DNA of 25,425 bases from an uncultured Sutterella sp. (GTDB taxonomy: Bacteria > Pseudomonadota > Gammaproteobacteria > Burkholderiales > Burkholderiaceae_F), in NCBI GenBank assembly GCA_905206345.1, contig CAJLGW010000014.1:1-25425 (forward strand). Direction: 5' to 3'. Under the pieces are notes generated by a model, which saw only the letters and a program-made list of their open reading frames with translations, had not been told where the DNA came from and did not search any database. The position numbers were made by a program, and so were the translations under genes. Each line of letters starts with the position of its first letter. The stretch's first letter is position 1. Below are positions 6,971-13,804 of this stretch, piece by piece.

Positions 6971-6980
6971 TTTAAAAACG

Positions 6981-7013
6981 CCAAATGCCGCAATGAATGT
7001 GGCATTTGGTTTC
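6981..7013 (+). terminator. Terminator-like hairpin after the M61 peptidase
   Basis: CCAAATGCC (6981-6989) pairs exactly with GGCATTTGG (7001-7009), followed by TTTC only. The stem is good but the T-tract is short. Confidence 0.6.
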
Positions 7014-7033
7014 TGGAGTACGATTTTTGAGAA

Positions 7034-7089
7034 TCGTCCAGTCATTTCCAAGTTTCGTCCAAAATGACCCCTAAATTGGACGAAACTTG
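7034..7089. repeat. Direct 21-bp repeat plus 14-bp perfect inverted repeat
   Basis: CAAGTTTCGTCCAA (7049-7062) and its exact complement TTGGACGAAACTTG (7076-7089) flank a 13-nt loop. The motif TCGTCCA also occurs at 7034 and 7055, exactly 21 bp (two helical turns) apart, in the same orientation. There is no real T-tract, so a terminator is unlikely. It lies in a 245-base gap between the M61 peptidase and the chalcone-isomerase-like gene, followed by a run of eight C (7099-7106). It may be a protein-binding site or the relic of a small palindromic element. Confidence 0.6.
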
Positions 7090-7215
7090 TCTTTCATTCC
7101 CCCCCCTCTAAAAGACTTAACGTATATCGGTTAAAGGAAAGTCCCAAGAAATACCCTCAGTAATGGGTTAGATATCTTTGGCACACTGTTTCTTCATTTT
7201 GAAAAAGGAAGAAAA

Positions 7216-7788
7216 ATGCTTAAAAAAGGTTTGGTGGTTTTAGGACTCACTTTGAGTTTGGCGTCCGGTGCCTTTGCTAAGACCATTGATGATGTTGAGT
7301 ACGCTGATCACTTAAAGATGGGGAAAGAATCGTTAGTGCTCAATGGGGCGGGGCTTCGTAAGATTTTGTTTGTGAAGGTCTATGCTGCAGGGCTTTATTT
7401 GCCAAAAGTAGCTTCGGATGCCCAAGGCGTTCAGGATCAAGCTGGCAGTAAACGTGTGCGTTTGGTGTTAAGACGCAATGTGGATGCCGCAGACTTTGTT
7501 GAAGCGTTAAACGATGGGTTAAAAGACAATTCCACAGAAACTCAACGCACGGCAATAAAGAAAGACATTGAATCGTTGGTTGCCGTGATGGAGAAAATCG
7601 GTGATGTGCATGAAAATGACAGCGTGGATTTTGACTATAGCGTTGCCAAAGGCGTGAGCGTTTTTGTCAATGGCCGTTTGATCGGTGAGAAAATTGGCGG
7701 GAAAGCCCTTTATGACGCCGTTTTGCGCATTTGGTTGGGTGAAAAGGCGATTGATTCAGGTTTGAAAAAGGCGCTTTTGGCCCAATAA
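7216..7788 (+). CDS. Periplasmic chalcone-isomerase-like protein
   Basis: A 190-residue exported protein of the bacterial chalcone isomerase-like family (Chalcone_3 type). The signal peptide is clear: MLKKG, a hydrophobic core GLVVLGLTLSLASG, and a likely cleavage after AFA (about residue 21). The body has VEYADHLKMGKESLVLNGAGLRK, then KVYAAGLYLPK, the family hallmark, and RLVLRRNVDAADFVEALNDGL. It ends with FVNGRLIGEKIGGKALYDAVLRIWLGE. Bacterial members have no proven isomerase activity; the fold is known to bind fatty acids or flavonoids in plants, so a periplasmic ligand-binding role is only a guess. Ribosome binding site AAGGAAG precedes the ATG. It is a single-gene unit with a strong terminator. 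Confidence 0.85.
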   Translation: MLKKGLVVLGLTLSLASGAFAKTIDDVEYADHLKMGKESLVLNGAGLRKILFVKVYAAGLYLPKVASDAQGVQDQAGSKRVRLVLRRNVDAADFVEALNDGLKDNSTETQRTAIKKDIESLVAVMEKIGDVHENDSVDFDYSVAKGVSVFVNGRLIGEKIGGKALYDAVLRIWLGEKAIDSGLKKALLAQ

Positions 7789-7791
7789 AAA

Positions 7792-7838
7792 GACAAAAAA
7801 CGTGTTTGGTTTAAAGACTTGTTTTTTGTCAGTTTTTT
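7792..7838 (+). terminator. Intrinsic terminator of the chalcone-isomerase-like gene
   Basis: GACAAAAAAC (7792-7801) pairs perfectly with GTTTTTTGTC (7821-7830), followed by AGTTTTTT. Confidence 0.85.
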
Positions 7839-7847
7839 ATGTAAAAT
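7819..7847 (+). promoter_or_regulatory. Candidate promoter of rplM-rpsI
   Basis: TTGTTT (7819-7824) and TAAAAT (7842-7847) are 17 bases apart. The -35 match is weak (3 of 6) and the site overlaps the preceding terminator, but it is the best-placed candidate ahead of the leader. Confidence 0.3.
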
Positions 7848-7857
7848 CCTCAATCCT

Positions 7858-7988
7858 TTTATTGGGTAGGTTTATTCTCTGTTGACCCGTCCCAATAAAG
7901 AGGAAAAGAATTTTTCGGACTCTGTCGCTGGTGCTTGCGGCCTAAGCGGCAATCCTTTAAATGCACGATTTGAGATAGTCTCTCGTGC
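7858..7988 (+). promoter_or_regulatory. rplM leader with two long-range stems
   Basis: TTTATTGGG (7858-7866) pairs exactly with CCCAATAAA (7891-7899). GCACGA (7963-7968) pairs exactly with TCGTGC (7983-7988), with GAGA/TCTC continuing inside. The second stem ends 26 bases before the rplM start codon. Ribosomal protein leaders often fold so as to bind the encoded protein, and an L13-dependent leader is known in other bacteria. Whether this one works that way is untested, and I do not recognise its consensus here. Confidence 0.45.
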
Positions 7989-8014
7989 GTTTGCAATTAA
8001 TAGGTGAATTTATA

Positions 8015-8443
8015 ATGAAGACCTTCTCGGCTAAGCCGCTCGAAGTGAACCGCGAATGGTACGTCGTTGACGCTACCGATAAGATCGTTGGTCGCCTCGC
8101 TGCTGAAATCGCTGCTCGCCTTCGTGGTAAGCACAAGCCTGAATACACGCCGCACGTTGACACGGGCGATTACATCGTCGTTATCAACGCTTCCAAGATG
8201 AAGATGAGCGGTAACAAGGCTACGGATAAGCGTTACTTCCGTCACACGGGTTATCCTGGTGGCATCATCGAAACGACCTTCGGCAACATGCAAGATCGTT
8301 TCCCGGGTCGTGCCCTTGAAATCGCTGTTAAGGGTATGCTCCCGAAGGGCCCGTTGGGCTACCAAATGATTAAGAAGTTGAAGATCTATGCTGATGAACA
8401 ACATCCGCATACGGCTCAACAACCCAAGAACCTCGACATCTAA
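8015..8443 (+). CDS. rplM: 50S ribosomal protein L13
   Basis: 142 residues, the normal length. It starts MKTFSAKPLEVNREWYVVDA and contains the family signature KIVGRLAAEIAARLRGKHKPEYTPHVDTGDY, then GNKATDKRYFRHTGYPGG and RALEIAVKGMLPKGPLG. It is a primary-binding 50S protein that helps early assembly on 23S rRNA. The ATG at 8015 has AGGTGA upstream; an in-frame ATG-less extension to 7985 falls inside the leader stem and was discarded. rpsI follows 12 bases downstream, the near-universal bacterial order. Confidence 0.98.
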   Translation: MKTFSAKPLEVNREWYVVDATDKIVGRLAAEIAARLRGKHKPEYTPHVDTGDYIVVINASKMKMSGNKATDKRYFRHTGYPGGIIETTFGNMQDRFPGRALEIAVKGMLPKGPLGYQMIKKLKIYADEQHPHTAQQPKNLDI

Positions 8444-8455
8444 TAAGGATTCGGC

Positions 8456-8848
8456 ATGATCGGCAATTACAATTACGGCACTGGCCGTCGCAAGAGCTCC
8501 GTGGCCCGCGTCTTTATTAAGCGTGGTTCCGGCAAGATCGTTATCAACGGTCGTCCTTTGAACGAATACTTCCACCGCGAAACGGGCCGTATGGTCGTTA
8601 TGCAACCGTTGGAACTCACGCAAAACGTTGAAACGTTTGACGTGATGGTCAACGTCCGCGGCGGCGGTGAATCCGGCCAAGCCGGTGCTGTTCGTCACGG
8701 TCTTACCCGTGCTTTGATCGACTACGATGCTGGTTTGAAGGCTCAATTGTCTGCCGCTGGCTTCGTTACGCGTGACGCTCGTGAAGTCGAACGTAAGAAG
8801 GTCGGTCTTCGCGGTGCTCGCCGTCGTAAGCAATTCTCCAAGCGTTAA
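8456..8848 (+). CDS. rpsI: 30S ribosomal protein S9
   Basis: 130 residues, with YGTGRRKSSVARVFIKRGSG near the N-terminus, NVRGGGESGQAGAVRHGLTRAL in the centre, and the basic tail ending GARRRKQFSKR. That tail reaches the P-site tRNA anticodon on the 30S subunit. AAGGA precedes the ATG. It is cotranscribed with rplM and followed by a strong terminator, into whose 3' flank a group II intron has inserted. Confidence 0.98.
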   Translation: MIGNYNYGTGRRKSSVARVFIKRGSGKIVINGRPLNEYFHRETGRMVVMQPLELTQNVETFDVMVNVRGGGESGQAGAVRHGLTRALIDYDAGLKAQLSAAGFVTRDAREVERKKVGLRGARRRKQFSKR

Positions 8849-8899
8849 TTCTTTGGAATTTCCGCCAAGGAACGAGGGGTTCACTACGAACTCCTCAAG

Positions 8900-8934
8900 A
8901 TTGGACTCCAAGTTATATTGGGGTCCAATTTTTT
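8900..8934 (+). terminator. Intrinsic terminator of rplM-rpsI
   Basis: ATTGGAC+TCCAA pairs with TTGG+GTCCAAT, followed by six T (8929-8934). The group IIC intron remnant begins at the very next base. Confidence 0.9.
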
Positions 8935-9195
8935 GTGCGCATGACATGTGCGCTGTTCTAGCGGGTGCAAGTCCCGTGGTCGGGCTGATAGGACCAAGAC
9001 CTAGCTTAAGACAAACCGTGTATCGCGAGGTGCAGGGTGAAGGAAGTCGGCGGCAAAACCCTGAGGAGACGCACAGAAACCTCATACAAGGCCATGCCAG
9101 TGGATGAGTGTGCAAATGAACACGAAGTCCGATACCTATCCAGAAACTGGTGGGGTAAATGAGGCTTCGACGGCCAGAAAGCTGTCTGCAATTTT
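8935..9195 (+). mobile_element. Group IIC intron, 5' remnant (domain I only)
   Basis: The sequence opens GTGCGCATGACATGTGCGC and continues with the class C domain I landmarks in order: GCGGGTGCAAGTCCCG; GAAGGAAGTCGGCGGCAAAA; CCCTGAGGAGACGCACAG; GTGGATGAGTGTGCAAATG; CACGAAGTCC; GTGGGGTAAATGAGGC. The order and wording agree with what I recall of the Oceanobacillus iheyensis IIC intron. Class C introns insert just after terminator hairpins, and this one begins directly after the T-tract of the rpsI terminator. Similarity fades near 9195. No reverse-transcriptase gene, no domain V and no 3' end can be found anywhere downstream, so the element is truncated and cannot splice. The break coincides with the start of the GC-rich island. 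Confidence 0.85.
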
Positions 9196-9450
9196 TCCAG
9201 CATTGAAGAGCGCCATGTCGCCCACCTTCTTCGGGCATGGCGGGCGAAGAGATTCCCGTGAAGACAGGCGGGCTATTCGACCGCCAGATCCGCGGCCCGG
9301 CACCTTGCTCAAGCCCGGCACTCAGGGACTTCTCCTCATCGGCGAGACGCTTGAGGCGCAGGCAGGCCTAATCGAGCGAACGGAGCCGCTTTACGGCCCA
9401 CGACAACGCTACAGTCTCTCCAGTTGAACTCGGAAGACTGACGACCGACG
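9196..9450. other. GC-rich stretch without a recognisable gene
   Basis: Between the intron fragment and the island operon terminator the base composition jumps to GC-rich. Several frames are open by composition, but none has a ribosome binding site or a recognisable protein. It may be a decayed flank of the imported segment. Confidence 0.5.
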
Positions 9451-9486
9451 AAAAAGAGGCGGCGCCCTGCGGAATCCGCCTCTTTT
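9451..9486 (-). terminator. Terminator of the ferrosome-like operon
   Basis: AAAAGAGGCGG (9452-9462) pairs with CCGCCTCTTTT (9476-9486) around a 13-nt loop, with a T-tract on the minus strand. It lies 25 bases after the last gene of the operon. Confidence 0.85.
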
Positions 9487-9510
9487 CGATGTCTCTTGCG
9501 ACGTGCAGCA

Positions 9511-9885
9511 CTATGCCTTTTCCGAAAGCTCGCCGCCCGCGGGAGGCCCGTCGCCGTTCCCGGTCTGAGCCGACGGGCGCTTATTGTCGCCCTCGTCGCG
9601 CCTGGCCATTTCACGAGCGCCCCAGGCGTCGAGCCCCTCCTTCACGTTGCCCCAGAGCCCCTCGAGACGGCCAATCCATCCATCAATGCGTTCTACGGCC
9701 GCCTTGATGAAGGCTTTGAGGTCCTCGGGCGAAAGAAGGAAAAGGAGCGCGAGCGCCACCGCCGCGAGCACGAGGCCGTAGAGAAGGAGCGCAGTCACGG
9801 CGGCCAGGGCGGAGACGGCCAGTACCGTGACGAGCACGGCGAGGAGAATCTTCAGGATCCTGATCAGGAGAGAGTCTTTCTGCAT
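9511..9885 (-). CDS. Two-span membrane protein, fourth gene of the ferrosome-like operon
   Basis: A protein of 124 residues that I cannot assign to a family. A short basic N-terminus (MQKDSLLIRILK) is followed by two long hydrophobic segments at about residues 8-28 and 31-52, with hardly any turn between them, suggesting a membrane hairpin. An amphipathic stretch (SPEDLKAFIKAAVERIDGWIGRLEGLWGNVKEGLDAW) comes next, then a polar Gly/Pro-rich tail. The start was put at the ATG at 9885; a TTG two codons earlier is possible, and the ribosome binding site is weak (GGA). It is last in the operon, 36 bases after the fezC-like gene. Hairpin plus amphipathic helix is the shape of proteins that bend or coat membranes, which would fit an organelle-forming operon; that role is inference. 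Confidence 0.75.
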   Translation of the reverse strand: MQKDSLLIRILKILLAVLVTVLAVSALAAVTALLLYGLVLAAVALALLFLLSPEDLKAFIKAAVERIDGWIGRLEGLWGNVKEGLDAWGAREMARRDEGDNKRPSAQTGNGDGPPAGGELSEKA

Positions 9886-9921
9886 ACGCAATCCGTGGCG
9901 TCGATGGTGAATGTCCGTATT

Positions 9922-10554
9922 TTAGAGGACGCGGCGGTGTTGCTGCAGGTGCAGGGCGAGAAGCGCCATGAAGGCGACGCCCGCCCAGAGATGCAGCCCC
10001 GTCTGCTTGACGCCGAGCACACCGATCGAAAGCACAAGGGCGCCGAGCATCGTGCGGTTCTGCAGAATGCGGGCGGCACGCTTCGGATTGCTCCTCGACG
10101 GTTCGGGCATGAGCGTACGGGCAGCTGCGCCGAAGGCGCCAACGCCTGCGGACTCAATCCTGCCGAGCACGCTCTCGGCGGTTTCTGCCGCCCTTTCAAC
10201 TGCACGACACGCCGTACAGGACGTCTCCTTTTCGTCTCCGGGCGCAACGGCTTGCGGGCTCTCCCCGGAAGGCTCAAGGGCCCCGGCCTCTTCTTCTCCG
10301 CCTGCGGCGAAGAAGAAGGCGGCATAGCCCTCGACCGTCTCAAGCAGTGTCTCGGCCGTCGTTTCGACCTCGTTCCATGTAATGAGGAGCGAACCCACGC
10401 GCGGGTTGATCGCCACGCCCGTCACGCCGGGAATGGTCTCGAGCATGCCCGCGACCTCTCGGCAGGACTCGGCGTCAAGGCCGTAAAGCATGGGATGGCG
10501 CAGGCGCGCGCGTCCAGGCAACAGGCTTCTCATGCAGTCACGAATATCTGCCAT
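9922..10554 (-). CDS. fezC: HMA-like membrane protein, FezC type
   Basis: A 210-residue protein. Residues 1-75 form a ferredoxin-like HMA-type fold without the usual CxxC: LPGRARLRHP (12-21), then a helix, then GVTGVAINPRVGSLLITWN. The GRARLR stretch resembles the Arg-rich N-terminal element seen in ferrosome proteins. A disordered Glu/Ala linker carries a CTAC motif (113-116) that might bind metal. The C-terminus has two membrane spans (about 169-180 and 186-203), ending QQHRRVL. AAGGAG lies 6 bases before the ATG and overlaps the end of the ATPase gene (10-base gap), so the two are translationally close. Position and architecture match FezC of described fez clusters. The symbol rests on architecture and context, not on an alignment. 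Confidence 0.75.
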   Translation of the reverse strand: MADIRDCMRSLLPGRARLRHPMLYGLDAESCREVAGMLETIPGVTGVAINPRVGSLLITWNEVETTAETLLETVEGYAAFFFAAGGEEEAGALEPSGESPQAVAPGDEKETSCTACRAVERAAETAESVLGRIESAGVGAFGAAARTLMPEPSRSNPKRAARILQNRTMLGALVLSIGVLGVKQTGLHLWAGVAFMALLALHLQQHRRVL

Positions 10555-10564
10555 GTTTGTCTCC

Positions 10565-13084
10565 TTATACGACGCCCGTGGCTTCGAACGCGGTCACGGC
10601 AACGCGCGGAGCGCCGGAGGCCTCCGAATCGACGCCGCGGATCACTCCGCCAAGGCGGTTGAACATGTCGACCACGTCCTTCCTGAGTTCGTCCGCATAA
10701 CGAGTCTCCCCGTTGTAGTGGCCGAGCTCGGGGCGCATGGCGTTGAGGCACACGCCGATCGTCGTGGCGTTGTGAAGCAGCGCCGAAACGGCCGGCATCA
10801 GGAGGCCCGTGAGACCGCCCGCAAGGAAGGCCGAGTTGAGGCCCACGGAGATGCCGACATTGCTACGGATGCGCTTCATCGTGGCTTCGCCGAGTTCAAG
10901 GGCGACGAGCAGGTGCTCGAGCGAGGGCGCTATGATGACGTCCGCCACCTCCTGCGCGATGTCCGTACCGTCGCGCATCGTCACTCCGACGTCGGCTGCG
11001 CTCAGTGCGGGACTGTCGTTGATGCCGTCGCCGATCATCAGGACCTTAGCGCCCGCGTCCTTGAGACGCAGGACTTCGTCGGCCTTGTCGGAGGGAAGCA
11101 CCTGGGCGCGCCAGGCGTCGATGCCGAGGCGGGCCGCGACGACCGCGGCCGTGCGATCGTCGTCACCGGTGAGCATGACGACCTTCTTGCCGCGGGCGTG
11201 CAGCGCTTTGATGACGCCTTCAGCCTCCTCGCGGATCGGGTCCTCGATGCCGAGCACGCCGATGAGGCGGCCCGAGAGCGCGACGTAGAGTATGGTCTTG
11301 CCTTGGGAGGCCAGACGCTCGACGTGCGGGAGTGCGGCCATGCAACTTACGCCTTCATCGTCCTCGATGAAGTGGCGCGAACCCAGTAGCACAGTTTCGC
11401 CGTCTACCTTCGAGCAGATGCCGTGTGCGACGACGTACTTCTCCTCGGTGTCGTGCTGCTCGTCAATGTGGACAAGCCCCTTCTCCTCAGCCGCGTGCAC
11501 GATGGCGCGCGAGACGGGATGCGGGAAGTGCTCCTCAAGACAGGCGGAGAGCGTCAACAGCTCATCCTCGGACATGTCCTCCGTAAGCGAGACCACGTCG
11601 GAGAGGTGCGGGGTTGCGTTGGTGAGAGTACCCGTCTTGTCGAAGACGACGGTGTCGACTTCGGCGAGGGCCTCGAGGTAGCGGCCGCCCTTGACGACGA
11701 CGCCTCGTGCCGTCCCTTCCTTCATGGAGGAGAGGATGGCGAGCGGCGTCGCAAGGCGCAACGCGCAGCTGTAGTCGACGAGCAGGACAGAAGCCGTGCG
11801 AGTGAGGTCGCGCGTGACGAGCCAGACGATGGCCGCGAGTGCGAAATTGAAGGGCACAATCGCATCGGCGAACTTGAGTGCCTTGCTCTCGATGCCCGCC
11901 TTCATCTTCTCGCTTTCTTCGACGAAGCTGATGATCTGCGAGAGGCGCGTGCCGTCGCCGATGCCCGTCGGGCGGATGCCGATCTCGCCGCTCTCGACGA
12001 CGGTGCCTGCAAAGACGGCGCCGCCCGTGGTGCGGTGCACGGCGAGCGGTTCGCCCGTCATCGCGGTCTGGTTCACGGCGGCCTCGCCGTCGAGCACCAC
12101 GCCGTCGACGGGAATGACGCTGCCCGAGCGCACGACAATCACGTCCTCGTGCGTCACGTCGGCGAGTGGCTTCTGACTGAGATCGCCGTTCTCGCGGACC
12201 CAGACGACGTCGCACTTCACCGAGAGCTGCTCGGCAAGAGAGGCCATTGACTTCCTGCGCGCATAGTTCTCAAGCATCTCGCCCATGCCGAGCAGCAGGA
12301 CAAGTAGGCCGGCGGTCTTGAAGTCGCGGCGAAGGAGCGAGACGATGAGCGCGGAGGCGTCGAGCACGGCGACGTTGAGACGGCCCTTGAAGAGCTCTGA
12401 GAGGCCCTCGCGGATGATCGGCACGGCGCCGAGGAAGGCGTTGGCCGCATTGGCGACGGCGGGCAGGAAGGGACGCAGGAAGACGTAGCGTGCAAGCGGA
12501 CCGAAGTCGAGCTCGGCGTTGTCCGCCCTGTAGTTGTTGGCGGCAAGAGCGCCCTCGCCGCCTGCAGCCCTCGGTGCGGCAAGCGCAGGCGCGACGCGGG
12601 AGACGATTCCGCCCATGCCCAGCCCCGACAGTCCCAGAAAGCGCAGGATCGGGCGCACCACGAACGAGAGGACGGGCATGCTGGAGGTGCCCGAGCGCAT
12701 CGCCTTCGAGAAGTTCCTCACGAGGCGGTTTTCGCTCAGCACCTCGATCGCTTCGGCGGCACGGGTGGGCACCACACGGCGCACGACCTCGGCGGGCTCA
12801 AGCACGACGGGGCCGCGGGGCTCGGAAACGAACGCTGCGCGTTCGGCACGGCGGATCGGTGGATTGACAGCAAGACCGGCGAGATATTCGGTCAGCGTCA
12901 CACGGGCTTCGCCAGTGTCGTAGGTCACGATAACGGAGCCCGTGCGCGGGTTGGCTGACACGCCGGTGACACCGGCAATGTCTGAGATCTGCTCGGCAAT
13001 CAGCGCCGCGGAGGCGTGCGAAAGAGTCTCCTTCGTGCGCCAGCGCTGGCGGTTGCCGACTTCATGTACAAGATGGAAAAGCAT
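10565..13084 (-). CDS. fezB: P1B-type (P1B-6-like) metal ATPase, FezB type
   Basis: An 839-residue P-type ATPase. The N-terminus is an HMA-like domain without CxxC but with an Arg-rich element (RQRWR, 12-16). It is followed by a linker of about 100 residues, longer than usual. Expected motifs are all present: TGE (343-345) in the actuator domain, DKTGTLT (482-488, phosphorylated Asp482), HP (522-523) in the P1B nucleotide domain, and GDGIND (685-690). The metal-site motif in TM4 is SCALRLATP (439-447), not CPC, CPH or SPC; an SCA-type motif marks the P1B-6 group, thought to move iron. The long frame begins at a TTG at 13111, but the ATG at 13084 gives the expected start MLFHLVHEVG. It lies behind a Fur-box promoter, between FezA-like and FezC-like genes, which supports iron loading of ferrosomes. 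Metal specificity is inferred. Confidence 0.85.
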   Translation of the reverse strand: MLFHLVHEVGNRQRWRTKETLSHASAALIAEQISDIAGVTGVSANPRTGSVIVTYDTGEARVTLTEYLAGLAVNPPIRRAERAAFVSEPRGPVVLEPAEVVRRVVPTRAAEAIEVLSENRLVRNFSKAMRSGTSSMPVLSFVVRPILRFLGLSGLGMGGIVSRVAPALAAPRAAGGEGALAANNYRADNAELDFGPLARYVFLRPFLPAVANAANAFLGAVPIIREGLSELFKGRLNVAVLDASALIVSLLRRDFKTAGLLVLLLGMGEMLENYARRKSMASLAEQLSVKCDVVWVRENGDLSQKPLADVTHEDVIVVRSGSVIPVDGVVLDGEAAVNQTAMTGEPLAVHRTTGGAVFAGTVVESGEIGIRPTGIGDGTRLSQIISFVEESEKMKAGIESKALKFADAIVPFNFALAAIVWLVTRDLTRTASVLLVDYSCALRLATPLAILSSMKEGTARGVVVKGGRYLEALAEVDTVVFDKTGTLTNATPHLSDVVSLTEDMSEDELLTLSACLEEHFPHPVSRAIVHAAEEKGLVHIDEQHDTEEKYVVAHGICSKVDGETVLLGSRHFIEDDEGVSCMAALPHVERLASQGKTILYVALSGRLIGVLGIEDPIREEAEGVIKALHARGKKVVMLTGDDDRTAAVVAARLGIDAWRAQVLPSDKADEVLRLKDAGAKVLMIGDGINDSPALSAADVGVTMRDGTDIAQEVADVIIAPSLEHLLVALELGEATMKRIRSNVGISVGLNSAFLAGGLTGLLMPAVSALLHNATTIGVCLNAMRPELGHYNGETRYADELRKDVVDMFNRLGGVIRGVDSEASGAPRVAVTAFEATGVV

Positions 13085-13123
13085 GTGCGCATGCCTATAA
13101 AGTCGGGCCAACGGGGCTGGCGA

Positions 13124-13411
13124 TCAGACGGCTTCGGCCGTCTTGTCCTCGACCTTGGCGGCTTCGGCCTCTTCGGCACGGGCCTTCTTCTCCTGGGACT
13201 TGACCTGAGCTTCAGCGACGGCGTCGGCGATGTCCTCCTTCGCGCTTTCAACCGCGGACAGAGCCTTTTCCTTGAGATCGATGCCAGCGGAGAGGAGGTC
13301 CGTGGCAAGCGGCTTGACGTCGAGCTTGCCGCGGGTCACCGCCACAGCTCCAAGAGCACCCAGGACAACACCGCCGATGAAAAAGAGGCCGTACTTCGTC
13401 GTTTCATTCAT
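13124..13411 (-). CDS. fezA: Small one-span membrane protein, FezA-like, first gene of the operon
   Basis: A 95-residue protein. One membrane span near the N-terminus (residues 8-26, FFIGGVVLGALGAVAV) contains a GxxxG helix-packing motif at 14-18. Residues 45-95 are Ala/Glu/Lys-rich and probably a coiled coil, with no Cys or His. This layout is shared by the small proteins next to P1B-6 ATPases in fez clusters, and by the PacL-type partners of CtpC ATPases in mycobacteria, where they stabilise the pump. GAGGAG precedes the ATG at good spacing. It is the first gene after the Fur-box promoter and lies 39 bases before the ATPase start. The fezA label is by position and architecture; sequence identity was not tested. 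Confidence 0.7.
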   Translation of the reverse strand: MNETTKYGLFFIGGVVLGALGAVAVTRGKLDVKPLATDLLSAGIDLKEKALSAVESAKEDIADAVAEAQVKSQEKKARAEEAEAAKVEDKTAEAV

Positions 13412-13524
13412 TTTTGTAATCTCCTCACGCCTTCGTGGGAAAGAAGGGCGACCGCCGGCGTGCAGGTCCGGCCGTCCTGAAAATGTGCGCGGGACGCTTC
13501 GCCTGAAGCCGCCCCGTCGACTAT

Positions 13525-13554
13525 ATTCTATACGAGAACGATTCTCATTGTCAC
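13525..13554 (-). promoter_or_regulatory. Fur box overlapping a sigma70 promoter
   Basis: On the minus strand GTGACA (13549-13554) and TAGAAT (13525-13530) are 18 bases apart, each matching 5 of 6 consensus bases. Between and overlapping them, 13534-13552 reads GACAATGAGAATCGTTCTC, which matches the 19-bp Fur consensus GATAATGATAATCATTATC at 15 positions. Iron-bound Fur would block RNA polymerase, so the operon should be expressed when iron is scarce. The leader to the first ATG is about 105 bases. Confidence 0.85.
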
Positions 13555-13769
13555 GTTAAAAAATCAGGCGATGCGCCCGACCTGTCGTTTAAATACAACG
13601 AAAACGCCTACTGTGCAATCGTTTCCGCAAAATTCCATTATCGCCGTCTTTGGTGCATCTTGCTAGACCGGAAGCGAAAAAAAGCGCGAACCCCCTCGAA
13701 AAAGTGTTATTTTCTATGAAAATCAAATTCGAAAATGGTTAGAAAGTCTTTCGTGGTCGAGCTACGATG

Positions 13770-13791
13770 TTGTTATCAAGTTTGATAACAA
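13770..13791. promoter_or_regulatory. Perfect 10-bp inverted repeat, probable operator of the XRE gene
   Basis: TTGTTATCAA and TTGATAACAA are exact complements separated by GT. The palindrome ends 13 bases before the start codon of the helix-turn-helix gene, where autorepressing antitoxins and phage-type regulators bind. Confidence 0.7.
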
Positions 13792-13804
13792 ATAACTGCA
13801 TAAA

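Noticed and set aside
7997..9238. 413-codon minus-strand frame spanning rplM, rpsI and the intron fragment
   Set aside because: It lies opposite two universal ribosomal protein genes and crosses a terminator and a group II intron; a composition shadow.
9496..12250. Several long plus-strand frames across the GC-rich island (such as 9496-10662, 10490-11389 and 11423-12250)
   Set aside because: High GC keeps all frames open. The minus-strand frames have the P-type ATPase motifs, ribosome binding sites and a promoter; these do not.
9196..13700. Search for the 3' half (domain V/VI) of the group IIC intron on the far side of the island
   Set aside because: I found no domain V-like hairpin with the AGC/GTT-type stem near either end of the island, so an island inserted inside an otherwise complete intron is not supported.
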